A stretch of 64,000 nt of DNA from Rhabditoides inermis (Eukaryota > Nematoda > Chromadorea > Rhabditida > Rhabditidae), in contig CAWZYM010000331.1 in assembly GCA_963966185.1 (NCBI GenBank), forward strand, positions 1 through 64,000, given 5' to 3'. Shown here in pieces: positions 1 to 9,637 of the stretch. Each line of letters starts with the position of its first letter. Positions within the stretch are counted from its first letter, which is position 1. The position numbers and the translations under genes are program-made. The notes under the pieces were generated by a model. It was not told where the DNA came from, ran no database searches, and was given only the letters and a program-made list of their open reading frames with translations.

Positions 1-122
1 GGAGAGGAGAGAGGAGAGAGGAGAGAGGAGAGAGGAGAGAGGAGAGAGGAGAGAGGAGAGAGGAGAGAGGAGAGAGGAGAGAGGAGAGAGAGAGAGGAGA
101 GAGGAGAGAGGAGAGAGGAGAG
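1..122. repeat. GA-rich simple repeat (GGAGAGA)n
   Basis: The window opens in a purine-only tract built from GGAGAGA-type units. It ends abruptly at TTGTTGACAATG near 122. No coding signal is seen in it. Confidence 0.95.
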
Positions 123-390
123 TTGTTGACAATGTCATGTGCATCTATAACGATTCCGGATAAATCTCTGAAATCTATGAACCTCTGAAAATCGCGTACG
201 CGTTTGCTTATTTGTGATTTGTGTTTTTGATATTTTTTTGGACTAATAAGAACCGGGTGCTGCAGAAGCTGGCGATGGTGAGAGGAGGATACCAACTCAT
301 ATCCGCCGCATTATACAAGTACAGAGAGGTTGAGAGAGAGGAGGGGGAGAAAAAGAGGGAGGGAATATGACTGACATCCCTCGTTTGCAG

Positions 391-854
391 AAGTCGCGCG
401 AGCCTCGCCGCTTCCAGTCTCTTATGTCTCATGTCTGCCATTCAAGACCCCACCGAAATCCACGTCGAGTTCCGTCGCTCTGCCATTCAGGTGATACAGT
501 AGTGATTGATTCATAGAATAAATCGATTGATTTGCGTCTGCTTTCTGAATATTTGTAAAACTTCTTTGTTATACATGATGTACTTGATTGACGAAGGGAG
601 AGGAGCACTCAGTAGATGGCTGTCTTGCAGCAGAGGCGGTAGAGAAGCATTCGGTAGAAGTTTGTGTTAGTTTTCATGTTCAGGTGTTTACAATTTGATT
701 TATTAATGAATAATATATTCATGCGTTTTTCTTGAACCAGGTTAACACAAACAACACTTTTCAGGCGTCGGTGTCCGCAGCCACACTCCTATTCGACTCT
801 TTTATCATAAGAGATTATTCTGTAATTGAACAAGAGGAACCACATTCGTGTTAG
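391..854 (+). CDS. 3' end of an unidentified gene (two exons)
   Basis: Exon 391-490 follows an acceptor (TTTGCAG). It contains ATG at 431 and reads MSAIQDPTEIHVEFRRSAIQ, ending in phase 0 at CAG|GTGATA. Exon 765-854 follows TTTTCAG and reads ASVSAATLLFDSF.. to ..IEQEEPHSC and TAG at 852-854. The phases agree. The frame is open back to the acceptor at 390, so 391-490 may be an internal exon and the gene may extend left of the exons I can place. No family is recognised. The intron (491-764) contains a piece of the foldback arm described for the mobile elements, and this piece supplies the last bases before the acceptor. Confidence 0.45.
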
Positions 855-1528
855 AGAGAGGAGAGAAGAGATTCTACATTCCTTGCGGCAATCAGAGACG
901 CCCGAGCACACGAGGGACGCCGAAAAGTTCTGCTGCAATCAATGCGGCCTACATTGCCTGAGGGCATGGGACTTGGCGCGCGCTAATAAATCTACAACAC
1001 GTAACACTCTGCAGTATCATAAATGTCATGACGTGAGCCTACATCTTCCTAATATATTTCTCTGCGACGTTTGGATGAAGGTGAGTGATTGTATCATTGT
1101 ATCCAAAAGAAAACGTTCCTTCACAGTCTTGCTGTATACTGCGATACACGCTGTCCCCGTGTGGAATGCGTATCTAAAAAAGAGTGCGCCAACTCAAAAT
1201 TACCTTGACAAGAAAAACCGCGCTTCATTCTTTTGAACTTAATTCTTTTCTCTCAATGACTTGAGTTCATTCAAGCATCATTTTTCATTTATAGCGCTGA
1301 TCAAATACTCACCCGATTCATCAATTTAATGATGCAACAACGAAATTATCACTCGTATTTATACGACTGCGTAAATACCATATAATATAGCAAAGCATTC
1401 AATAAACAGGTCAAAATAACAATAACAAACATACAAATTAGCAACAAAACAACAATTTGCAAAGCACAGCTGATCAAACAGGCGCCGCGCGGGGTCGTGA
1501 CGCTGATATTTTGTCTGTGTATGTGCAG
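855..1528. other. Intergenic or intronic stretch, unresolved
   Basis: A plus-strand frame 826-1236 stays open and contains a candidate donor after TGGATGAAG (GTGAGTG, 1081). Its reading does not join in phase to the next credible exon (1529-1641). An AT-rich part lies at 1240-1480. No gene can be supported here. Confidence 0.4.
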
Positions 1529-1641
1529 GTTCTGCCACGGGGCCGCACATGGATGCATTCTGCAACATGCTCGACGAGTGTCACGTCCTCGGAACTGTCT
1601 TCAGAGACAAGATGAAGAAACTCAAGAAAATGATTGTGTGA
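1529..1641 (+). CDS. Orphan terminal exon, unidentified
   Basis: After an acceptor (ATGTGCAG, ending 1528), one frame with two leading bases reads SATGPHMDAFCNMLDECHV, continues to a lysine-rich end (KMKKLKKMIV) and stops at TGA 1639-1641. The composition looks coding, but no upstream exon ending in the required phase 1 was found. The function is unknown. It could be the end of a gene whose other exons lie in 855-1528. Confidence 0.35.
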
Positions 1642-1831
1642 TTTATATTGTGTGTATGACTTATATAGTGTGTATGTACAGACGGGACGCCTTTTTGTTA
1701 TGTGAGTGGGATTTCGTGTATTGTTGGGTGGCCCCGCCCCTTTGAGCATCTTGTGTAATCAGTCTTGCCTTTTTTTAAATTAAGAAAAAAAACAATCTGC
1801 CTGAATAAAATTGTATACGTTTGCAGGAGGG

Positions 1832-3590
1832 ATGGAGCGCGCGACACCGTATCCCACTCATTCGCCTCGAGCGCCCGCCTGGACAGACTACGAGCAGGTG
1901 CTCATCCCGACACTGCAAGTCGCCCTACCCGCCGCGGTCGCCGAATGGATGGGGTGTCTCTCCGGGATGATGTACTCCTGCATGGATTCCAAGCTGGATT
2001 CCGCGGCGAACTCTCCCCACGCTGCCTGGGGGTATCCCATGGGCCAGCACGCTGCATACCCCGGCGGAATGAGTGGTCCGTTCCCCCGCTCCACCCGGTG
2101 CCCCAGTCGACGTCGGGTAATTCTCTCCAGCCTCAGCAGGCTGCTGCACCCAAGAACTATCCGGCGCTTCTCGCCGCACTCGCCCCCGAGACGTGGAGCA
2201 AGGAGACTGCCCCGGTCTGCTCGCGTTCTTCAGCCTCCGCTCGTTCCCCTGCAGCTGACCCGGTGTTGGAAGATCCATGGGGCCTGCCGCCCGGGAACAT
2301 GGAAGACTACTTCATGAACAGTATGGAATTGAATGGTGAGTGCACCCGCATTTATTCAAATTCAATATAGTGGGTCCCCAGTTAAAGAAACAGTGGCGAC
2401 TTATTTCTGCCACAACCTGCCACGACTCCTCATTTTCACACGAGCAAAACATTTGGCGCTGACCGGAGTCGAACCCGCGAAGATCGGGGCCACAACGCAG
2501 CGCACATGCACTGAGCCAAGAAGCAAGTGACCAGGCGTTGTTTATTTTCGGTTACGTTGTCGACCCCAGTTTTTGCAGTAAAGTGTTGGCGGGAAATTCA
2601 AATTTTGAGCTGCATTCTTGGCAGTGGCAGAATCGAAAGTTATGCAGAATCGTCGTTCTTTCGCCAAAACTGCAAACGTGTTAGGATAATATGATTTTTA
2701 ATAATACTCCGAGTCGAAAATAAGTCGCCACTGTTGCTTTAAGCGGTAGGCGAATTATCTTTGGCCAAAAAATGACGCAGACCGATGAGAAAATTATGTA
2801 AATGTACATCATTCGACCAGTGCAAATGAATATGTCTATGATTACGGTATTTCGAGAAAAAGATATTTCAATTCTGAGATCATACGTTTGTAGAGCGGGA
2901 TAGTTTGTATACATGTGATGAGTTTGGTCGAATTTAGACAAGCCGTTGAAGAGTTGTTTTGTGATAAGTGTATGCTCGGTGGGGAAACTCCTAGATTGTA
3001 GGTAACAATGTTTCAGTTTTTAACGTTATTTCATCCTCAGAAGTGTCTCTATTACGCACAAGTTTGATATCGTTCGATAGCATCATTTGATTCCAAGTTA
3101 TGCTATAAAGTAATTCAGACTATGCTAGTTATCTAAATTATGAGAACCGAATTCGGAAAAATTGCGATCATAGAGTTGTAGCTATGGTATCGATACACCT
3201 CTCATGAAAATTTGGTATGATTTCATAAACTTTGAACGAAGTTATTTCCAAATGTAGTTTGATATCAAATCCAGAAGACGGTATCTAAGGATTAATTTTG
3301 CATTCCATTTTCATAAAAAAAATTTCTCAAAAGTGACACCGGTCCATCGGTTCAGACAGCGCGCAATGAACTGGATAGCAACCTTCGGACGCTTCTGGTA
3401 TTTGCCTGTGCATAATAAAAGAATGACGATTCGCAACTTGTCTACCGCCAAAACGAAGGACCCACTGTATCTTGAAACAATACTTTTTATTTCAGAGATG
3501 GTGGCTCAGTACCGGAGCGAGGGACCGCATAGTGCCATGTCGGCGTATTATTTTTTTAAGCTACATTGTGCAATTGTGTTGTGTGTGTGA
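1832..3590 (+). CDS. Unidentified two-exon gene with a probable frameshift
   Basis: ATG at 1832 lies 5 bases after an acceptor (TTTGCAG), which fits spliced-leader addition. The first frame reads MERATPYPTHSPRAPAWTDY and onward (Trp, Met and Pro rich). The second half of the exon is convincing only in another frame (..SLQPQQAAAPKNYPALLAAL.. to ..GNMEDYFMNSMELN). The switch falls at a run of five C at 2092-2096, where a sixth C would restore one frame; no intron fits. The exon ends at 2335 in phase 1 (G|GTGAGT). Exon 3496-3590 continues (E)MVAQYRSEGPHSAMSAYYF.. to TGA at 3588-3590. This is either an assembly indel or a real mutation. No family is recognised. The 1.16-kb intron hosts the element at 2382-2742. 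Confidence 0.45.
2382..2742. mobile_element. Small inverted-repeat element (MITE-like), TTAAAG ends
   Basis: The left end (TTAAAGAAACAGTGGCGACT) and the right end, reverse-complemented (TTAAAGCAACAGTGGCGACT), match over more than 20 bases with one difference. The interval is ~361 bp, lies in an intron, and contains a tRNA-like module on the minus strand (2455-2522). Similar ends occur at 6400 and 16700. No ORF is seen, so it would be non-autonomous. Confidence 0.75.
2455..2522 (-). repeat. tRNA-like module (SINE-type head)
   Basis: Read on the minus strand it has an A-box-like TGGCTCAGTGCATG and, about 45 bases on, a B-box GGGTTCGACTCC. The flanks do not form a convincing acceptor stem, so it is a tRNA-derived repeat and not a tRNA gene. 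Confidence 0.6.
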
Positions 3591-4200
3591 TGTCATTCGT
3601 GTATTTTATTTAGTTAGTTTGTTGTATAAACACTTTGTATAAACATATGTATAAACACTTTTGAATGGAAACAACTGTTGTGTTCTTCAGGGGCCGAGGA
3701 CAATTATGATGTGAAGGCAGTGAGATTTCACCACTAATGAGATTGCTTGATGAGTACTAGAGATCCGGTGGAGAGAAGCGAGATACTGGGGGTAGGATTA
3801 CGGGTGCAGCGAGACGGTTCGGACCTCCAGCTGGCAAAAGTGTACTGGAGATGAGGGGCTTTTGCGTAAACCAGTTAGTGTAGGTGATACAGAACGTGAT
3901 CGAGAGAGGTGCGAAAGATGCGGGTGTGGATCCGATATCGACGAGTGTGTCGGTTACACTCAGTGGAGAAGGACGGGAGAGGAGACTTTTACGCCAATCG
4001 GAAATGCGGACTCAATACCTGTTGAATAGCCGTTTCGGGGCGCACACAATATTGTAACCTTCAGAAGGCCCCTGTTCGTATAACATTGAGAAATGGAGAA
4101 AAGACATGTCTTAACGTCCCCACCCTCTTCCGGTGGTAGCCCAAATCAACACGTCAACAATTCTATTCCAACAAATATTTTATTCGCACAAACACACAAA
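3591..4200. other. Intergenic, no gene seen
   Basis: The start looks like a 3' UTR (AT-rich, repeated ATAAACACTTT at about 3627-3662). From 3700 to 4140 the sequence is unique and moderately GC-rich, with stops in all frames. No RNA gene is recognised. Confidence 0.5.
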
Positions 4201-5024
4201 TTAGTCACAGTTCTTTCCTTTTTTCTTGATTGACCTTCCATAGCAATCTTTTCTGTAACATTTTAGTCGAGTGCAACGATCACAGTTATCGTCTAGAACA
4301 ATGTCAAAAAATCGATTTTCTTTTTCTTCAGTCACATAATAGTAATCGTTCACTCCCGGCAAGGTTAAAAAACAACTGTGTTTCTGAAAAAAAAACAATC
4401 GATTACATACCACTTGCACGAAAGAGGAAGTTATTTAATTTACCTTGATTTTTTTAGAGAAGCAGTTGTGTTCCACCATGAAATACGGTTCAATGTGGTA
4501 GTATTCCTTGTGTGTTATAGAAAATCGATCGATTCGGAATTTCGTTTTTCCACCAGTTTTATTAAAATTATAAATTTTCGACGATCCCAGTTCATGATCG
4601 AAACCGTCTATGTTACACGTTTCCTCATATCTTCCAAAATTCCGTTCCTAAACACGAACTCGTCTGTAGTTTGATGTAGTGCAGTATAAAATAACAATAT
4701 TTGTATGTTTTATGCAGTATGTATTTGTAAAAAGATATATTGAAAAGTAACTCACATAATAGTGTATTTTAACGGAGAACGAATCTCGGTGGTTGCATTG
4801 CACGAAACCTGCATCAACGAACAAAATACGTCACAAAACGAGTCGAAATGGTACGATTACTAGTTACGAGATGTGACTTTTGTTGTAATTTGTCGCCTCT
4901 TTTTATTCAAAGACACAGAGACCTATTCAGACAGTTTGATTCACAGACGGCGACTTTAAACAACTCAATTACTCAAAAAAGACGTACCATCGAAAAATGC
5001 GGTGCGAGACATTGCGGCTCCCAT
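4201..5024 (-). CDS. Transthyretin-like (TTL) family protein, probable
   Basis: A four-exon model with consistent phases: 5024-4988, 4808-4756, 4647-4444 and 4383-4201 (158 residues). It begins MGAAMSRTAFFD, then GFVQCNHRDSFSVKIHYY. The core is HIEPYFMVEHNC, which matches the I-x-P-x-hhh-x-H-x-C signature of nematode TTL (PF01060) proteins. The C-terminus has extra cysteine pairs (CDRCTRLKC, CYGR) and a Lys-rich tail. TTL proteins are small secreted nematode proteins, and family function is mostly unknown. No signal peptide is visible in exon 1, so a further 5' exon is likely. Introns are 364, 108 and 60 nt from exon 1 to the last (4809-4987 is 179 nt, 4648-4755 is 108 nt, 4384-4443 is 60 nt by these boundaries). 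The assignment rests on the motif and spacing. Confidence 0.65.
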
Positions 5025-6399
5025 GTTGGCAGAACGAATGAATAGGCAACCGTCAAACCCCGTTTTATGCTTTTTCAGATGTCTGATACTGTAAAGATAT
5101 CATAATGTATTCGTAAGACACGCCATTTTATGTCACATCCAATATGAAATAATAGTCATATGGACTATGGCATAATATTAAAACATCGTTAACGGCAGCC
5201 GTTAGATTTTTCAATAGATTTTCAGATCAATTCTCTTTTGCCCATTCCCGCGAGCGGTTGCCCCTTAACGCACTTACTCGAATGACCACCTGACGACAAT
5301 GAAAGTCACCGCCGCCGCCGCCGCTTGGAAATGAGGTTTATCGTAGTAACTACTGATTCTCGAATTGGGGCCGTTCACTGTGAGACGATAAAGAAGAACT
5401 CCGGGAAAAACTGGGAGTGCACTAGTAAACTAGTAAGCGGTGATGAGAAACGATCAGCAGACAGCTCTGAGCACGTGATTTGACTCTGTCGTAAACGCAA
5501 TGCGGGGATAGTGTGCACTGTCTGCGAGTAAGTGTGGTCAGTGGGCGGGGCTTAGCCTTGACTTGGCTCACCGCGCGGCGAGTCTAGGCGTTGCTGTACG
5601 GTACTGCTTACGAGTTATCATATCTACATCTGTACTCGCACCAAAGTCAGAGCCGCAAGCTATACAATCCTGACACTCGGCGCACCTTTTTATCACGTGT
5701 CACACCTGCTCGAAACTGGATACCGTACCCTACCGTACCGCACGCACTATATAGTGTGGCCTTCATTTCGCGCTGCGTTCGCCTCTCCCACCACTGGTTT
5801 ACGGTAATATTCTTTTTCTAATGTCTCAGTCTTTCAACACGTACTTTCATCCCAGGTATTTTTTTTTAAATTCACATTTAGCCGCTGCTCTTCATCTTCC
5901 ACGCTTGCGCCACGCGAACCGGTACACCAAGACACCAAGACCAAGCACGAGATGAGGCGACCCCGTCCCCCGATTCGTCGAAAGTCGACGGTGCTAAACC
6001 TCACGTTCTTCCCCTTACGTGTGCGTTTACGGTTAAAGACTGAAAAATTAGCGTTATGACGTAGCGCAGCGGAGTTATAAACAGCTAAATCTACTGCAGC
6101 CTACAGTTGTCACCAGATTCCTTATAATGTGCTGTGCTAAAAACGAAAGATGTTGTTTATTTCGTCTTCTCCCTTCCGTCAGTCTTCCTCCTTTTCCAAT
6201 GGTTGGCCGAGCGCTGCGCCAGCTATGTTTCATGCTGGTGAAGGTACGCCTTCCTCAATTAATCTATAATCAATCGATATTATGGTAGTATGCTGGCAAA
6301 GGCAAAGACCTGCCTTCTAACCTTCTAGCCTCATATACTCGGTGTCGCTGGCTGACATTGGCTGACTTTCGACTCACACGTTACCTGTTTTGTTTCTTT
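5025..6399. other. Intergenic, with scattered repeats
   Basis: It contains a short (CCG)n run near 5312-5324 and a 31-bp segment at 5360-5390 duplicated at 8642-8672. A ~60-bp segment (5222-5288) recurs inverted at 11018-11085. A possible short exon (ATG 6199 to donor GTACGC at 6244) reads MVGRALRQLCFMLVK, but no partner exon was found. There is no other coding signal. Confidence 0.45.
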
Positions 6400-6845
6400 T
6401 TAAAGGAACAGTGGCGCATTATTTTCGACTGTGGATCATAACTTGACCCATTGGAATGCAAAACAAACGAAAAAAATAACGACTCTTTTCAAAGCTGTTA
6501 CCGCGCCACACCAATTACCACAGACAGTCCTGTTACCACACGAAAATAGGCGTTCAAATGTGTGTTTTGGCGGGAAGCCCCATGGTCGCGGGGCCGATCG
6601 ATGTTGTGATCGCTTTCGCAAAGAAGTCAGTTTTTCGGGAAGGGCAGCGGTCTTTGCGCGTGATGGCCCAATGAGCTGCGTGGCGCAGTGGAAAAGACTG
6701 TGGGCTATCACTCTCGCAGCCACTGGTTCGATTCCTGTTTGCAACTTTGCTTAAAACATACAAGCACCTCAGGGCGTGGCGATTTCGTGCGAATTTGAAA
6801 ATTTCATTACCACACGGTTCTGATACACGCCTCTGTTCCTTCAAA
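6400..6845. mobile_element. Inverted-repeat element with TTAAAGGAACAG end
   Basis: The left end TTAAAGGAACAGTGGCG pairs with the right end, which reads TTTGAAGGAACAGAGGCG on the other strand. The interval is ~446 bp with no ORF of note, and it carries a tRNA-like module at 6671-6740. The end resembles those at 2382 and 16702, so these are related non-autonomous elements. Confidence 0.6.
6671..6740 (+). repeat. tRNA-like module (SINE-type head)
   Basis: It has an A-box-like TGGCGCAGTGGAAAAG and a B-box GGTTCGATTCC 48 bases downstream. No acceptor stem closes it. Confidence 0.65.
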
Positions 6846-7958
6846 GCAGTGTCATGCTTTCAATAAGTTGCGCGCGGTGGGGTAGATCAGAGGAAGACGG
6901 AGATTCAGCTCCTGGCAACAACGCGCAAAACAAGAGACGCAGACGGTTATGGCACAGATAACTTTTTTTTTCAAATGTTGAACAAAGTTTGTCCGCGAAT
7001 CAACGGAATCCGCCTGGTTTGCGAAGTGTTCATTCAATAACACGCAATTGAGATATCACAAAGAAAACGCGAATTTGGATCAAGTGGTTTCGACTCCTAG
7101 CATCTTACCACCTGAGCCTTCCATCAACCCGGAGTCTCATCAGAGATCATCACAGATTTCGGGCTGAGCACCAGGAAAGAAAACAGTAGTCATCATGAGA
7201 AGGAAATGAGACGTTCTCGCTAGGATTTGTGTGCAATTTTAGCTAAAGAGTCAACAAGCCGAGAAAAGATTGCTTGGGTGACGTCGGATGTATTGATTGA
7301 TTTTGATGACGGTATTGAATTGAATTAAGTGTGTTGATGACACTTCTGTTAGCCATGGAAGACAATAATGATTGATCACAGCACATCACTGTGATCGAGG
7401 AACCCAAAAAACCCACTATATACAGTACTGTTCATCCGCGATGAGCCAGTTCCGTGGATTCCACGGATTCCACGGAATCAATTTCTGTGACTGTCTCGCC
7501 ACTCTCCTCTGCTCTCTTAGTCTCTCGCATTCTCCCCTCTCTATGTAGGTCCAAACTATTATCGAAAAAAGTCTCGTGCTATTATATGTGTATCAGAACA
7601 AGAGGACAAAACAAGAACGGCTAGGACAAGAACGGCTTGAACATCTGAGCTGCGATTTCGAAGTAGAAAATTATCACTCATATCTGATCATATCATCTCA
7701 TTCGATTGACACTCAAGCATCGTTGACTGTTGATTGTAGTTATCTGCTATTAGTCAGCACTCTAAAATATGTTTATTCAAAATTATTATCTGTGAATCAC
7801 CCAATATCAGTGTATTTATCACACCGGAAAACAATGTTCTTTGAAAGGTATAACATACCTATACTTATTAGTAAGACATTCCTTCAGAGTTGTACCTTTA
7901 TCACTGTTTTATAAAACAAACCGGGCGTGAGAACAATGTAGTTGAGTTCACATTCGCA
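6846..7958. other. Intergenic upstream of the saposin-like gene
   Basis: It is mostly unique. At 7455-7485 a short direct repeat (GGATTCCACGGATTCCACGG) is present. A TATATA-like box is near 7420. The open frame at 7576-7914 is AT-rich and not convincing as coding. Confidence 0.4.
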
Positions 7959-8515
7959 ATGAGGTGCATTCTCTTTTTCGTTCTGCTTGTAGCCAATGCG
8001 GTCTCTACGGAAAAGAAGGTAAGGTACTGTACTAAGCCAAAAATCTATTCTATTCTAAACGTTTACATTCTAAACGTTACTCACATTCCAAGTATCTATT
8101 ATTGTGTTAATGTGAAGCAACGTATTATACAAAACTTTTTTCCCATTTTTAAATGTTTTTGTTGCAAAAACATTTCGAGCTGTAATCAGTAGCCTATATT
8201 GCCTTCAAAAGAAAACACACGCTTTAGGGTGTTGCTCTGGCTGCTAAGCCATGCGAACCAAACAATAACAACCTATGCGAGCCGTGCAAGCATGCCGTGA
8301 CTTTCGTCAAGGAAGAGGCTCCTAAGATAACCATGGTACGTTTCACTTGATTTTTTCCTCCTAGTCGAGAACAAGGATTTCCCGTGGTTTATTCATGAGT
8401 CCGAGTTCAACTTCATTTTTAGCATTGCTTGGAGCAAGTTGAAGCCGTTTTGAAGCGAATTTGTTACACAGCGCTGCACGGATTCGCGACGTGGGAGGAT
8501 CGGTGTCAGAAGTGA
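7959..8515 (+). CDS. Saposin-like (SPP-type) secreted protein
   Basis: Three exons: 7959-8018, 8228-8335 and 8423-8515 (TGA at 8513-8515), all in phase 0, giving 86 residues. Exon 1 is a signal peptide (MRCILFFVLLVANAVSTEKK). Exons 2-3 hold a saposin-B-type cysteine pattern: C..CEPCKHAV, then HCLEQVEAVLKRICYTALHG and a final RC near the C-terminus. Nematode SPP proteins are secreted, lipid-interacting and often antimicrobial in the gut; function here is inferred from the family. An earlier AG at about 8361 would give a frame that stops, so 8423 was chosen because it restores the cysteine spacing. A (GA)n tract follows directly in the 3' flank. Confidence 0.8.
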
Positions 8516-8517
8516 GA

Positions 8518-8566
8518 GGGAGAGATAGAGATAGAGAGAGAGAGAGAGATAAAGAGAGAGAGATAA

Positions 8567-8612
<46 letters not shown>
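8518..8612. repeat. (GA)n microsatellite
   Basis: An imperfect GAGAGA tract with AT interruptions starts 3 bases after the saposin-like stop codon. Confidence 0.95.
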
Positions 8613-8831
8613 TCCAGCATCACTCACGGAGAAGTACGTCATCGAATTGGGGCCGTTCACTGTGAGACGATACGATAGTATCTCATCGAATTCGTCGTCG
8701 TGAAAATCAATGAAATAAACGTTGATGGAGTCTGCGAGGTTTTCAAACTATGTTGATGTAATGTAACAACATTTTTCAATAAATATAAATCTATATTTAT
8801 ATTGTTATAATCGCAATGTTCACAATGTGTC

Positions 8832-9330
8832 TTATCCGAACCAATAGGGCGAATGATCCGCATAGCCCCACACTCCATTGTAGTACGGACCTGGAAAAGG
8901 TATATGCTAATATAATAAACAAGACACATAATAAATAAATTATAATAAATTATAATAACCATAATACACAAGACACATCAGAGCAATGCCATGACATCAT
9001 AGAAAAAGAGGGAAATAATAGGTACATACATATACTGTAACTGTGACGCACCCACACAATTTTTGAACCATTTTTGAGCTCCAAAATTTCACTTACCGTA
9101 TCGCTCGTGCTGCAGTTGCAGGAATGTGCTCGGCGCGGGCACACTGTACTTGTTCTTGTGGAACGCAACCTGAAAGATGAGAGAGAATTGAACCAAGCAG
9201 TGTTCAACAACTTATCATCTTTTCGTGAAAGGTACGCACCTCGTGGTAGTAGTTTCTGTAGGCCGAGTGGGTGTAGAGCGGCGGCAGACCAGAGTTGTAG
9301 AACTTGTCTCTACAAGTTTGTGCACATTAT

Positions 9331-9379
<49 letters not shown>

Positions 9380-9637
9380 ACTCACCGATAGAACCCGAAA
9401 CTGTCGTACCCTCCATTGGTCGGCCCGACTCCGCGCGGACCGTATCCATAGTTATTCGTGAACCCGTTACGTTTCACTCTGAACTACTTACGTTTCACTC
9501 ATTCTCATTGCACTCTCTGTAGCAAACACGGCTTATAGTGAGTACAATAATAAATGAAAACAAAACCTTGTTGGCAAAGCCGATACGCAGAGTGCGGCAG
9601 ATAACAATACAACTAGAACATAGTGGATGTGAGTCAT
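8832..9637 (-). CDS. Small secreted Gly/Tyr-rich protein
   Basis: Five exons, all phase-consistent: 9637-9567, 9478-9386, 9309-9240, 9169-9097 and 8890-8832, giving 121 residues. Exon 1 is a clear signal peptide (MTHIHYVLVVLLSAALCVSA). A KR site follows (RVKRNGF), which could be a prohormone-type cleavage site. The mature part is rich in Gly, Tyr and Asn (NNYGYGPRGVG, GYDSFGFYRDK, GPYYNGVWGYADHS) and ends YWFG. This style is common in nematode secreted Gly/Tyr-rich peptides, including some antimicrobial or cuticle-associated ones, but no specific family is recognised. Intron 2 carries a (CT)n tract on the sense strand. At the 5' edge of exon 2 the motif AGTGAAACGTAA is tandemly duplicated (9465-9497). 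Confidence 0.8.
9332..9378. repeat. (GA)n microsatellite in an intron
   Basis: A pure GA tract lies in intron 2 of the Gly/Tyr-rich gene. On the sense strand it is a CT tract just downstream of the donor. Confidence 0.95.

Noticed and set aside
7576..8192. Plus-strand ORFs of 100-112 codons before and across the saposin-like gene
   Set aside because: AT-rich composition; the second runs through the saposin-like exon 1 out of frame and into its intron.
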